Below, piece after piece: positions 7,940 through 16,399 of a stretch of 49,742 nucleotides of DNA (its first letter is position 1; every line of letters starts with the position of its first letter). Under the pieces are notes generated by a model. The model did no database searches. It was not told the DNA's origin and saw nothing but the letters and a program-made list of their open reading frames with translations. The position numbers and the translations under genes were made by a program. Origin of the DNA: Elusimicrobiaceae bacterium (lineage in GTDB: Bacteria > Elusimicrobiota > Elusimicrobia > Elusimicrobiales > Elusimicrobiaceae); contig JAGCWX010000008.1 of the NCBI GenBank assembly GCA_017961585.1, forward strand, positions 1 to 49,742. Reading direction: 5' to 3'.

Positions 7940-9337
7940 TTATTTTTTACAAGCCACTTGCCCCTGCGGGGTGTCTTTTACTTCATACCCGGCCTGATTG
8001 ATTTGAGCCCGCAACGCATCGGACGCGGCCCAATCTTTCGCCGCACGTGCTGCTTTACGTTGATCCAACAACGCTTGCACTTGCGCCGGGATTGGCAAGG
8101 GTTTTTCTTGCGTCACTTTAAACAAATCCAAGGCCAAAATGGTATCGGCAAATTGCAAGAAATCGGTTTTTTCCGCAGCGGATAAATCCCCTGCGCGCAC
8201 GGCTTCCCAGGTAATTGCCAACGCCTTAGGAGCGTTTAAGTCATCCTGCATAGCCGCCATAAATTTTTCTTTCCACGTGCGGGATTTTTCCGTTTCTTCT
8301 ATTTTTGCGCCGGCTTGCTCTTTGGCTTGGCACGCCAACGCACGCAAATTTTTCAAACTCTTAGCGGCGGAGTCCATACTTTCGTATGAAAATTCCAATT
8401 GTGTGCGGTAATGAGCCCCCAAGCAAAAATAGCGATAAGCCAACGGCTCGTATCCCTTTTCCTTAAGCACTTCCAGCGTTACAAACGTCCCGCCGGATTT
8501 ACTCATTTTGCCGGAGCGCAAAATCAAAAATTCGCCATGTACCCAATAGTTCACGTACTTTTGCCCGGTGGCGGCTTCGCTTTGGGCAATTTCGTTCGTG
8601 TGGTGAATGGTTACGTGATCCACCCCACCGCAATGGATATCCAGCGTGTGACCCAAATATTTCATAGCCATCGCGGAACATTCAATATGCCACCCCGGAA
8701 ATCCTACACCCCAGGGGCTATCCCATTCCATTTGGCGTTTTTTATCTTTGGGTGAAAATTTCCACAAAGCAAAATCGGTTGGATTGCGTTTTTCGTCACT
8801 CAGTTCCACGCGCGCGCCGCCCTGCAAGCCCGAAATATGGGCATGACCTACTAAGGCATCATAGCGGGCAAATTTAGATGTGTCATAGTAAATCCCGTCG
8901 GAAGTGCGGTACGTATATCCCTTTTCTTCCAAGGTTTTTACTAAATTAATCATCTCTTGGATATGCTGCGTGGCACGGCTAATTACCGTAGGGCGCGAAC
9001 AATGTAAAGCGTCATAATCTTGCCAAAATTTTTCTTCATAAAATTTAGCAATATCCCACGCGCTTTTCCCTTCGCGCGCGGCACCCACTTCCATTTTATC
9101 TTCGCCTTCGTCAGAGTCGGACACCAAGTGCCCCACGTCCGTAATGTTCATCACGTGTTTGAGGGAATATTGCAAACGCAAGGTACGGGCCAGCAAATCT
9201 TCAAAAATGTACGTACGTAAATTACCGATATGGGCGTAATTATACACCGTGGGCCCACAGCAATACATAGTTACTTGCGCCGGGTTTTGCGGTTTAAATT
9301 CGTCCTTGTGATGCGTGGCCGTATTGTACAAATACAT
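7940..9337 (-). CDS. cysS: cysteinyl-tRNA synthetase
   Basis: The 465-residue class I synthetase charges tRNA-Cys. MYCCGPTVYNYAHIGN (residues 24-39) is the N-terminal zinc-Cys plus HIGH region, with HIGN in place of HIGH. WHIECSAM supplies a further zinc Cys, GVDHVTIHHTNEIAQSEA is the family block with zinc ligands, and SGKMSKSGG is the KMSKS loop. Length is normal for CysS. The start ATG overlaps the stop of the upstream lipoprotein gene (TAATG), indicating translational coupling. Confidence 0.97.
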   Translation of the reverse strand: MYLYNTATHHKDEFKPQNPAQVTMYCCGPTVYNYAHIGNLRTYIFEDLLARTLRLQYSLKHVMNITDVGHLVSDSDEGEDKMEVGAAREGKSAWDIAKFYEEKFWQDYDALHCSRPTVISRATQHIQEMINLVKTLEEKGYTYRTSDGIYYDTSKFARYDALVGHAHISGLQGGARVELSDEKRNPTDFALWKFSPKDKKRQMEWDSPWGVGFPGWHIECSAMAMKYLGHTLDIHCGGVDHVTIHHTNEIAQSEAATGQKYVNYWVHGEFLILRSGKMSKSGGTFVTLEVLKEKGYEPLAYRYFCLGAHYRTQLEFSYESMDSAAKSLKNLRALACQAKEQAGAKIEETEKSRTWKEKFMAAMQDDLNAPKALAITWEAVRAGDLSAAEKTDFLQFADTILALDLFKVTQEKPLPIPAQVQALLDQRKAARAAKDWAASDALRAQINQAGYEVKDTPQGQVACKK

Positions 9338-9909
9338 TATTTATCCTCTCTTATAAATTGCAAATAGCGCGAGGTAATGGTTTTAAAAAAACTGTTGCAA
9401 GTAGTTTGCCCCATTTGGTTGGCAGAGCGTTCGCTTAATTTGCAAGCCACTTCCACGTCGGAAAGCGGATTCACTGCCCCCACGCTGCTCATAGCATAGG
9501 TAAAACCCACCGGGTGGAACTGCCCCATCACGGTAGAGTGGGCCGAATCCAACGCACGTTGAAACGCCGTCATTTCTTTGCGGGCGGCATTGGCCCCCAA
9601 TTTAAATTTATGGGTAGCCACGGTTACCACTACATCCCCGTACGTACCATACGCGCTGGAAATATTCTCCGCGGTAAAATCTTCATCCGCACCGGGGGCA
9701 ACGGCAACTACTGTTTCTTCTACCGGTTGTTCTTCCAATACGGAGGGTGCATCCAACTTAGAAGAAGAAAATTCATAATAGGCAGAATTTGCGTTGGGAT
9801 GTAAAAAATCCGTTGGCACATTCACATGGCGTTTGGACGGATCTTGCAAGCTGGAACATCCTGCCACCAATACTCCCACAAAGAGTATCCATAAAACACG
9901 TACTTTCAT
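9337..9909 (-). CDS. lipoprotein of unknown function
   Basis: The 190-residue product begins MKVRVLWILFVGVLVAGC, a signal peptide with a good lipobox (VAGC, Cys18), so it should be lipidated and held in the inner or outer membrane. The mature part has an acidic low-complexity stretch (about residues 60-85) and a globular C-terminal half with two cysteines (VACKLSER and TTCNSFF). The chosen start (9909) gives an ATGA overlap with the ispDF stop; a longer frame from 9948 would lose the signal peptide. I do not recognise the family. Its place between ispDF and cysS suggests housekeeping expression only. Confidence 0.75.
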   Translation of the reverse strand: MKVRVLWILFVGVLVAGCSSLQDPSKRHVNVPTDFLHPNANSAYYEFSSSKLDAPSVLEEQPVEETVVAVAPGADEDFTAENISSAYGTYGDVVVTVATHKFKLGANAARKEMTAFQRALDSAHSTVMGQFHPVGFTYAMSSVGAVNPLSDVEVACKLSERSANQMGQTTCNSFFKTITSRYLQFIREDK

Positions 9910-11063
9910 TTTTCTTTCCTCACTTTTACTGTAGCCACAGCTTGGCACATGGCTGCTTCGGCACGGCCGATTTCGCCCACATGCTCGTGGCTTTTAGATT
10001 TAAAACTTACCGCCTCAAGCGGCATTTCAAAAATTTCTGCTAGCGACCGACGAACCTTTTCGTAGTGCGGTTTAATTTTGGGTTCTTGGGTGATCAGCGT
10101 AGCGTCTATATGCACAATTTCGCCTTGCCGAGTGCGGACAATTTCCAACACTTTTTTGGCAATTTTTTTGCTGTCAATCCCTTTGATAGTTGGGTCCGTG
10201 GGCGGGAACAAAATGCCAATTTCTCCGGCGCATAAGGCCCCTAAAATAGCATCACACAAAGCGTGCAACACCAAGTCTCCGTCGCTATGGCCTAAAAATC
10301 CTTTTTCATACGGGATTTCCACCCCGCCTACGATAAACTTTCGCCCCGGTTCCAAGCGGTGCAAATCAAAACCAAAACCGGTACGTTCTTCACACATTTC
10401 ATCCGCCAATGCCCGGGCAAAAATCAAATCCTCGGGCGTAGTAATCTTAAAATTTTGATAATCGGAAGGCACTATTTGCACGGAAGTACCCAACTTTTCT
10501 ACTAACTGGGATTCATCCGTTGCATCCTTCTCCTTGCCAAATTTTTCCAAAGCTTGCGCCAACAAAGCGCGTTGATAACACTGCGGGGTTTGCGCGGCCC
10601 ATAGTCGGGAACGGTCCAATGTTTTGACCACTACCCCTTCGTGAGCTTCTTTGACCGTGTCCTTTACCGGCACCGCCAGCACAGCGGCCCCATGTTTAGA
10701 GGCGGCTTCCACCGCGGCCGCAATGTCCGCCGGGCTTACAAAAGGCCGGGCGCCGTCATGCACCGCCACTACTTCGGCTGCGGCTGATACGCGGGCAAAA
10801 CCGTTTTGTACCGATTCTAAGCGCGTATTCCCCGGATCTGCAAAACACACCCCCGATACAAACTTTTCAATAACCGGGCGGTTTTCGGCCGGAGTAACTA
10901 CCACAATTTCCTGCACGCACGGGCAGGCCTTAAACGCCTCAATGCTGCGCACCACCACCGGTTTGCCACCGACGGGCAAGAGTTGCTTGGGGCGGCCCAT
11001 ACGCGAACCGCTCCCCCCTGCCACAATCACTGCTGAAACGCAAACCTTTGGGGCCTTTGTCAT
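9906..11063 (-). CDS. ispDF: bifunctional IspD/IspF of the MEP isoprenoid pathway
   Basis: The 385-residue fusion has two successive activities. Residues about 1-225 are 2-C-methyl-D-erythritol 4-phosphate cytidylyltransferase (AGGSGSRMGRPKQLLPV nucleotide loop, VAVHDGARPFV, and TPQ before the conserved Arg/Lys region). Residues about 230-385 are 2-C-methyl-D-erythritol 2,4-cyclodiphosphate synthase (GFGFDLHRL and GHSDGD metal ligands, with the C-terminal E-RAEA block). The intermediate enzyme IspE is not in this window. The gene starts 4 bases after the yacL-like stop and overlaps the next gene by ATGA. No clear RBS precedes the start, which fits coupling. Confidence 0.95.
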   Translation of the reverse strand: MTKAPKVCVSAVIVAGGSGSRMGRPKQLLPVGGKPVVVRSIEAFKACPCVQEIVVVTPAENRPVIEKFVSGVCFADPGNTRLESVQNGFARVSAAAEVVAVHDGARPFVSPADIAAAVEAASKHGAAVLAVPVKDTVKEAHEGVVVKTLDRSRLWAAQTPQCYQRALLAQALEKFGKEKDATDESQLVEKLGTSVQIVPSDYQNFKITTPEDLIFARALADEMCEERTGFGFDLHRLEPGRKFIVGGVEIPYEKGFLGHSDGDLVLHALCDAILGALCAGEIGILFPPTDPTIKGIDSKKIAKKVLEIVRTRQGEIVHIDATLITQEPKIKPHYEKVRRSLAEIFEMPLEAVSFKSKSHEHVGEIGRAEAAMCQAVATVKVRKEK

Positions 11064-11067
11064 AAGA

Positions 11068-12015
11068 CTATTTTACTTTGGCAAAAATCATCCGGCCGGA
11101 GGAAGTTTGATAGATAGAAGATACCGCCACTTCCACCCGTTTTCCGATATGACGTCTTCCTTCTTCCACTACTACCATGGTGCCGTCGTCCAAATAACCA
11201 ATTCCCTGGTCTTTTTCTTTCCCGTCTTTCATCACAAATAAAGACATGGTTTCCCCCGGCAAGATAACCGGTTTTAAAGCGGTAGCCAAATCAGCCACGT
11301 TGAGGGCGATTACTTTTTTAAGGGTAGCCAATTTGTTGATGGTGAAATCCAAGGTTACTACTTCGGCGTCCAAACTGCGGGCCAATTTGACAATCTGCTC
11401 TTGCAGGGTTTCCCCTTTGGGGGTCTTGGAAGTAAAACGTACTTCTACTTCTTTGAGTTCTTGCAAGCGGGTAGCCACGTCCAACCCACGGCGGCCTTTG
11501 GCCTGTTCAAGCTTGTCGCGCGAAGCCGCCATCCGGTTGAGCTCGTCCATCACAAATACGGGTAGCACAATAATGCCGGAGAGAAAATTAATCTCGCACA
11601 AGTCAACAATACGTCCGTCCACTAAGGCCGTTACATCGGCAATTTTCAAGTGGTGGCCTTTGTAGGAAAGTCCTTCCAATTCGCGCGATTTAAACAACGC
11701 TGCCAGCACCCCAAACACAAGCAGAAAAATCAACACATACTGGTTATACTTATTCCACACTTCGGCATCAATTCCGCCGCCAAAGTTTTGCATCCCGTAG
11801 GAAATAAGCGTATAGAGCATCAGCCCAATTAAAAACCCGGTGCAGCCAATCATAATTTTAATCAGCCGCATGCGTTTGAAGAGAACTTCCCCCGCCACGA
11901 CCAATGCACCGCACAACAATCCGCCCCAAAAGCTATTCCAGTCCCTACCCAAAAAGTTATAGGTCAAAAACGGAAACGCTACCAGGGTGGAGATACGAAA
12001 AATCCAAATAGGCAT
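11068..12015 (-). CDS. YacL-type PIN/TRAM-domain membrane protein
   Basis: The 315-residue protein has four membrane helices in the first ~105 residues. A PIN-like nuclease domain follows (IADVTALVDGRIVDL, with VFVMDELNRMA carrying the second acidic site and a late EVVTLDFTINK Asp), then a C-terminal TRAM domain (about 245-315) that binds RNA. This is the architecture of YacL/YpgA-like proteins, whose exact role is unsettled. The ATG at 12015 is chosen over the one at 12021 because the GGGAGG RBS is 6 bases from the former and touches the latter. It is first gene of the long operon down to 5260; in other bacteria yacL also precedes ispD. Confidence 0.85.
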   Translation of the reverse strand: MPIWIFRISTLVAFPFLTYNFLGRDWNSFWGGLLCGALVVAGEVLFKRMRLIKIMIGCTGFLIGLMLYTLISYGMQNFGGGIDAEVWNKYNQYVLIFLLVFGVLAALFKSRELEGLSYKGHHLKIADVTALVDGRIVDLCEINFLSGIIVLPVFVMDELNRMAASRDKLEQAKGRRGLDVATRLQELKEVEVRFTSKTPKGETLQEQIVKLARSLDAEVVTLDFTINKLATLKKVIALNVADLATALKPVILPGETMSLFVMKDGKEKDQGIGYLDDGTMVVVEEGRRHIGKRVEVAVSSIYQTSSGRMIFAKVK

Positions 12016-12140
12016 AAACATCCTCCCTTAGCAAAAATATAACAGGGTTCACACCCCCGACATAAAGTCCCTTATATTTTACCACTTTTTGGGACGCGTG
12101 TGGGAAAATGTTAAAAAATCTGTATTTTATTAGGAAATTT

Positions 12141-13490
12141 TTACACTAGCCCTTGGTCTATCATACTGTCGGCTACTTTTAAGAAGCCGGCGATGTTGGC
12201 CCCAGCCACATAGTCGCCTTTTTGGGCGAATTGTTCGGCATAGGTCAAACAGCTGGTGTGAATGTTGTTCATAATACGCTTGAGGTACGCATCCACTTCC
12301 TGTGCGGTCCAATAAATACGCATACTGTTTTGCGTCATCTCTAGCCCACTTACGGCCACGCCGCCCGCGTTGGAGGCCTTCCCGGGGGAGTACAAAATAC
12401 CGGCCTCTTTAAATGCTTCCACCGCTTCGGGGGTGCTGGGCATATTGGCCCCTTCGCACACGCATTTACATCCGTTTTTAAGGAGCATTTTGGCATCTTC
12501 GCCGTTGAGTTCGTTTTCACACGCGGTTGGAAAGGCACAATCGCAAGGGATATCCCATGTTTTTTTGCCGGGGCGGAATTGTGCTTTTTTAAACTTTTTA
12601 GCATATTCTTGCACACTACCGCGGCGTTTGAAAACCAAGTCTTTCAAAAATGCTATTTTTTCTGCGTTCACGCCGTCTTTATCGTAGATGCTTCCATCAT
12701 AATCCATAAAGCCAACCACTTTGGCTCCCAGTTCGCTGAGTTTTTCCATCGTATGAATACCCACATTGCCCGCGCCGGAAACAACACATATTTTCCCATT
12801 CAATTCATCCCCGCGGGTAGCCAACATATTTTGGGCGAAATAGGATATTCCATACCCCGTGGCTTGCGGACGCAACAAACTGCCGCCCCAGTTGGGTTTT
12901 TTACCGGTGAAGGCGCCGGTAAAATCGTTGGTAAGTTTCTTATACTGGCCAAACATATAGCCGATTTCGCGCGCCCCGCAACCCAAATCGCCGGCGGGAA
13001 TATCGGTATGATATCCAATATGGTGGTAAAGCTCATCAATAAACGCATGGCAAAAACGCATGACCTCCGTGTCGGACTTGCCGCGCGTATCAAAATCACT
13101 GCCGCCCTTTCCACCGCCCAACGGAAGTGTGGTCAAACTATTTTTAAAAGTTTGCTCAAAGGCCAAAAACTTAAGCGAGTCTGCCGTCACCGAACTATGG
13201 AACCGAATTCCCCCTTTGTACGGCCCTAACGCGCTGTTAAACTGCACGCGGAACCCGCGATTGACGTGGATTTCTCCTTTATCGTCGCGCCACGGCACGC
13301 GGAAGCTAATAATCCGTTCCGGCTCCACAATGCGTTCCAAAATTTTCTCTTTCATATAAACAGGGTTTTGGTCCAACACCGGGACTAGGGAACGTACTAC
13401 TTCTTCCACGGCTTGCAAAAATACTTTTTGGGATGCATTTTTTTGATGCGTTTGAGTTAAAAAATCGTTCAGATAGGTTTGTGTGTTCAT
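12141..13490 (-). CDS. gdhA: NAD(P)-dependent glutamate dehydrogenase
   Basis: The 449-residue enzyme interconverts 2-oxoglutarate plus ammonia and glutamate. Length and sequence match the small hexameric class: PYKGGIRFH, LPLGGGKGGSDFD with the catalytic Lys, PAGDLGCGAREIGYM, the GAGNVG dinucleotide loop, and CEGANMPST near the C-terminus. That class is usually NADP-linked and assimilatory, though cofactor choice cannot be read here with certainty. A strong AGGAGG sits just before the start. The gene is divergent from the DtxR/MntR-like gene at 13586 and has no clear hairpin terminator downstream. Confidence 0.96.
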   Translation of the reverse strand: MNTQTYLNDFLTQTHQKNASQKVFLQAVEEVVRSLVPVLDQNPVYMKEKILERIVEPERIISFRVPWRDDKGEIHVNRGFRVQFNSALGPYKGGIRFHSSVTADSLKFLAFEQTFKNSLTTLPLGGGKGGSDFDTRGKSDTEVMRFCHAFIDELYHHIGYHTDIPAGDLGCGAREIGYMFGQYKKLTNDFTGAFTGKKPNWGGSLLRPQATGYGISYFAQNMLATRGDELNGKICVVSGAGNVGIHTMEKLSELGAKVVGFMDYDGSIYDKDGVNAEKIAFLKDLVFKRRGSVQEYAKKFKKAQFRPGKKTWDIPCDCAFPTACENELNGEDAKMLLKNGCKCVCEGANMPSTPEAVEAFKEAGILYSPGKASNAGGVAVSGLEMTQNSMRIYWTAQEVDAYLKRIMNNIHTSCLTYAEQFAQKGDYVAGANIAGFLKVADSMIDQGLV

Positions 13491-13549
13491 ATGGCCTCCT
13501 GGTATCTCTTATTTAACATCTCTTTAGCACAAATTTCAAGCCCCCTGCC

Positions 13550-13564
13550 TAACAAAATATGTTA
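13550..13564. promoter_or_regulatory. candidate operator of the DtxR/MntR-like regulator
   Basis: A perfect inverted repeat, TAACA-N5-TGTTA, lies 21 bases before the regulator start and overlaps a TGN-type extended -10 (TGTTACACT from 13560). Position over the promoter suggests autoregulation, but this is inferred; the arms are short. Confidence 0.35.
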
Positions 13565-13585
13565 CACTACAACAAAGGGATATTT

Positions 13586-13963
13586 ATGAAACTAACCGCT
13601 AATATGGAAGATTACCTGGAAGCAATCGTTTTTTGCGCGGACGAAAACGGTATGGCCCGCGTAAGCGATATACGCGATATGCTTGGCGTCAAAACCCCCA
13701 GCGTAACCGGGGCCATGAAGGCCCTAGCGCAAGAGGGTTACGTCATCCACGCCCCCTATAGCGGCATTACCCTTACTGCCAAAGGCCGCCGGGCCGCCCA
13801 AGATGTTAAAAAACGTCACGCCATCCTAAAACGCTTTTTAGAAGAAGTATTGGGCGTCAATCCCAAAACAGCCGAAGAAGATGCGTGCAAAATGGAACAC
13901 ACCGTCAGCAAAGAAACCATGAACAAATTGCACGCTTACCTACACAAAATAGCCGGGGAATAA
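13586..13963 (+). CDS. DtxR/MntR-family metal-dependent transcriptional regulator
   Basis: A 125-residue protein. MEDYLEAIV at the N-terminus followed by a winged helix (DIRDMLGVKTPSVTGAMKALAQEGYV, recognition helix about residues 34-50) is the standard DtxR/MntR opening. The dimerisation half holds KRHAILKRFLEEVLGV and the metal-site-like EEDACKMEH. It lacks the C-terminal SH3 domain, so it is the short MntR/TroR-like form and probably senses Mn or Fe. The ATG at 13586 has AAAGGGA upstream; a start at 13559 has none. No metal transporter is adjacent. Confidence 0.87.
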   Translation: MKLTANMEDYLEAIVFCADENGMARVSDIRDMLGVKTPSVTGAMKALAQEGYVIHAPYSGITLTAKGRRAAQDVKKRHAILKRFLEEVLGVNPKTAEEDACKMEHTVSKETMNKLHAYLHKIAGE

Positions 13964-13981
13964 TCCCCTTTGGGGCGCCGT

Positions 13982-14869
13982 ATGGATTCTTACCTATTAG
14001 ATGATTTCAAAAGCCACATGAGTTTTGATCGCCAGCTTTCCGCAGCCACGGTAGCGGCTTACGGATCGGACGTGGAAAGTTTTTTGGAATATTGCGAAGC
14101 CAACGAACAAAACCCGCTTCACATTTCCCCCTCTTTTTTGGACCAGTACCAAGTGCAGTTGCGCGAAGTGGAAAACCTGGCACCGGCTAGCATATTTCGC
14201 AAGTTGGAAGCCATCAAATGCTTTTACAAATTTTTGCAGATTGAGCAACGTATCAAAGAAGATCCCACGCGTTTCTTAAAGTCCGCCAAAAGAACATTAA
14301 AAATTCCGGCGCAATTATCCCGGCAGGAGATGGACCGTTTGCTTTCCTTTCCGGCACGCACGTTTGAAGAAATCCGCACCCTTACCATGCTGGATTTGCT
14401 TTACGCTGCCGGCTTACGGGTAAGTGAGTTAATTGGGTTACGGTTGGAAAACGTCAACTTAGAGGAAAGATGGGTTTTGGCTTTTGGGAAAGGGTCTAAA
14501 CAACGTTTTGTCCCCATTCATAAGGAGGCCTGCCAACGGCTGCAAATCTATTTGCAAGCCCGGGAGGCCAAATTTGCCCACAAAGAAGTAAGTTCCGAGC
14601 TGTTTTTAAACCGAAACGGCCGCAAACTAAGCCGCATTTCTGTATGGAAAGATTTAGCCGCTCTAGGTCGTAAAGCCAACCTCTCCCAACCCCTTCACCC
14701 GCACTTATTGCGTCATACGTTTGCCTCTCATCTATTACAAGGCGGTGCGGATCTGCGCAGTTTGCAAGAAATGCTGGGCCATGCGGACCTGGCTACCACG
14801 CAAATTTATACCCACTTAAACGTGGCCGACCTAAAAAACAAACACAAAAAATATCACCCACACGGGTAG
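13982..14869 (+). CDS. XerC/XerD-type tyrosine recombinase
   Basis: A 295-residue site-specific recombinase of normal Xer length. A SAM-like N-terminal core-binding domain (about 1-90) is followed by a catalytic domain with Arg146 (AAGLRVSEL), the Lys in FGKGSKQR, His241/Arg244 (HPHLLRHTFA), His267 (LGHAD) and nucleophile Tyr276 (TTQIYTH). It should resolve chromosome dimers at dif. No phage or integron genes are nearby, which supports a housekeeping role rather than a mobile integrase. Start taken at ATG 13982; a TTG at 13970 is also possible. It converges on the glycosyltransferase gene, with a 5-base gap. Confidence 0.93.
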   Translation: MDSYLLDDFKSHMSFDRQLSAATVAAYGSDVESFLEYCEANEQNPLHISPSFLDQYQVQLREVENLAPASIFRKLEAIKCFYKFLQIEQRIKEDPTRFLKSAKRTLKIPAQLSRQEMDRLLSFPARTFEEIRTLTMLDLLYAAGLRVSELIGLRLENVNLEERWVLAFGKGSKQRFVPIHKEACQRLQIYLQAREAKFAHKEVSSELFLNRNGRKLSRISVWKDLAALGRKANLSQPLHPHLLRHTFASHLLQGGADLRSLQEMLGHADLATTQIYTHLNVADLKNKHKKYHPHG

Positions 14870-14874
14870 ACAAC

Positions 14875-16341
14875 CTATTTTTGGGGAACTATGGGAAGAA
14901 CAGCTTTGGGATGTTGCAATACGGAGGTTTGCTCAAACACCGTTCGTTTACTTCCGGCGAAAAAATTATATTTAATGGAACTTTGCATCAAATACAGAAA
15001 ATTTCCCAGCGGCGCTACTAACAAAAGCGAATGTGGAGGTTCCATCCAGACCGAATTTTGAGGGGTAAGTGCAATGAGTTCCAAGGGTTTATCTTTAGGA
15101 AGATAATACTCCATCACCCATTGAGCTGCCGGGCCGGGATAAATTATTTGATCGTAGAGCAATAATACTTTATCATACCCCAAGTCTGCCACGTAATTAA
15201 ACGTTCGCACAAGCCCGCTATTATCTTCCGCGCGCGGTATATAATTTGTGATATGTTGCCAGGTGCTTCCCCCTATCAATACCACCAAAGCCACCCACCA
15301 TCCGGCCCAACGGCGAGTCAAATGTATTAAAATTTCCGTCAATAATAAGTACACGCTAGGAAGTAGCATCAAAAAATAACGGTCCATAAATAAATTATGC
15401 CGCAAAGATACTACCCAAACCACCCCGACAAATACCCCTATTTGGAACCCTGCCAAAACCGCAGGCATGTGTTTTTTAAGCAGTGGCCGCCCGGTATTTA
15501 GCAGGGATATAATCCCTATGATTACAAAAATCAAAATACTTAACGAAAGCCACGAGGCCCCCAAATTAAACTCAATAATTTGCCAAGAAGCCAAAATTTT
15601 AGACGTATGGAACCACCATTCCCCTCCGGTAGACTCCATAGGTTTCATCGTAACAAACACCCACGGGATCCACAGCGCAAACAACAGGGCCGTACTCCAA
15701 AAAACGCGTGCGCGGTATTTTTGATACCCGCAAGCAACAAAAAACAAAAACAAACAAGTTATAAAAAATATACCCGCTGAAAAATAATGCGTATACGCGC
15801 AACAAAACCCCAATCCCCAAAATGCCATCCATGTCTTCCAACCGGCGGCTTGGGGTTGGTACATACTCTCTATGAGGCGCAAAGCCAGCAGCGTGCAAAC
15901 TGCCACCAGCAAAATCCCTAGTGAATATCCCCTCACTACATTGCCGTATTGCACGCACGCAAAAGAGCTGGCGAACAATAAAGCGAGCACTGCTTTCTTG
16001 CTGCGTTCCCAACTTGTAGGAGCGGCCCACCACACTGCAGGAATTACCCCCAGCGAAAATAATAGTGGAAATGCACGTAACCACGCCGTTGTATGCGGCA
16101 TCACGTAGGCCCATCCGCGCAAAAGAATGTTAAATAGAGGTAAATTCACATCTCGCAGCAGAACCTCTTTCCATACCGTTCCAAACGGATACATAGGGTT
16201 TGCGGTTACCCACGAATAGACTTCATCGTAAATAAACGGTTCGTGTAACGTTTGAAAGCGCAGCAACACCATCACCGCCGCCAAAAAGGCAGCCGCCGTA
16301 AACGAACAAAATTTTACCCATTTTTGCCAATCGGTTTTCAT
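14875..16341 (-). CDS. GT-C family integral membrane glycosyltransferase (PMT/ArnT-like)
   Basis: The 488-residue protein has about 10-12 hydrophobic helices. The first external loop has the acidic YDEVYSW motif (about residues 38-44) followed by RDVNLPLF, the pattern of GT-C enzymes that use polyprenyl-phosphate-linked sugars (dolichyl-phosphate-mannose mannosyltransferase / ArnT type). The substrate, perhaps lipid A, a glycan or a protein, cannot be told. It stands alone, divergent from leuS, and has no Shine-Dalgarno sequence. An extended -10 (TGCTACAAT) ends 7 bases from the ATG, so the mRNA may be leaderless. Confidence 0.8.
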   Translation of the reverse strand: MKTDWQKWVKFCSFTAAAFLAAVMVLLRFQTLHEPFIYDEVYSWVTANPMYPFGTVWKEVLLRDVNLPLFNILLRGWAYVMPHTTAWLRAFPLLFSLGVIPAVWWAAPTSWERSKKAVLALLFASSFACVQYGNVVRGYSLGILLVAVCTLLALRLIESMYQPQAAGWKTWMAFWGLGFCCAYTHYFSAGIFFITCLFLFFVACGYQKYRARVFWSTALLFALWIPWVFVTMKPMESTGGEWWFHTSKILASWQIIEFNLGASWLSLSILIFVIIGIISLLNTGRPLLKKHMPAVLAGFQIGVFVGVVWVVSLRHNLFMDRYFLMLLPSVYLLLTEILIHLTRRWAGWWVALVVLIGGSTWQHITNYIPRAEDNSGLVRTFNYVADLGYDKVLLLYDQIIYPGPAAQWVMEYYLPKDKPLELIALTPQNSVWMEPPHSLLLVAPLGNFLYLMQSSIKYNFFAGSKRTVFEQTSVLQHPKAVLPIVPQK

Positions 16342-16348
16342 ATATTAT

Positions 16349-16357
16349 ATTGTAGCA
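16349..16357 (-). promoter_or_regulatory. extended -10 promoter of the GT-C gene
   Basis: TGCTACAAT on the minus strand fits the TGN-extended -10. The hexamer ends at 16349 and the ATG is at 16341, which would place the transcript start at or next to the start codon. Confidence 0.45.
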
Positions 16358-16384
16358 AAAAGCAGGTTTGTCTCCCAGCAAATA

Positions 16385-16393
16385 TGTTAAAAT
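16385..16393 (+). promoter_or_regulatory. extended -10 promoter of leuS
   Basis: TGTTAAAAT ends at 16393, just six bases before the leuS ATG at 16400; those six bases are AGGAGT. If this is the promoter the RBS would be outside or at the very 5' end of the mRNA. A more upstream start using the RBS is the alternative. Confidence 0.35.
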
Positions 16394-16399
16394 AGGAGT

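Noticed and set aside
13982-14869. Phage or transposon integrase
   Set aside because: Length, motifs and neighbours fit housekeeping XerC/D; no attachment repeats or mobile genes nearby.
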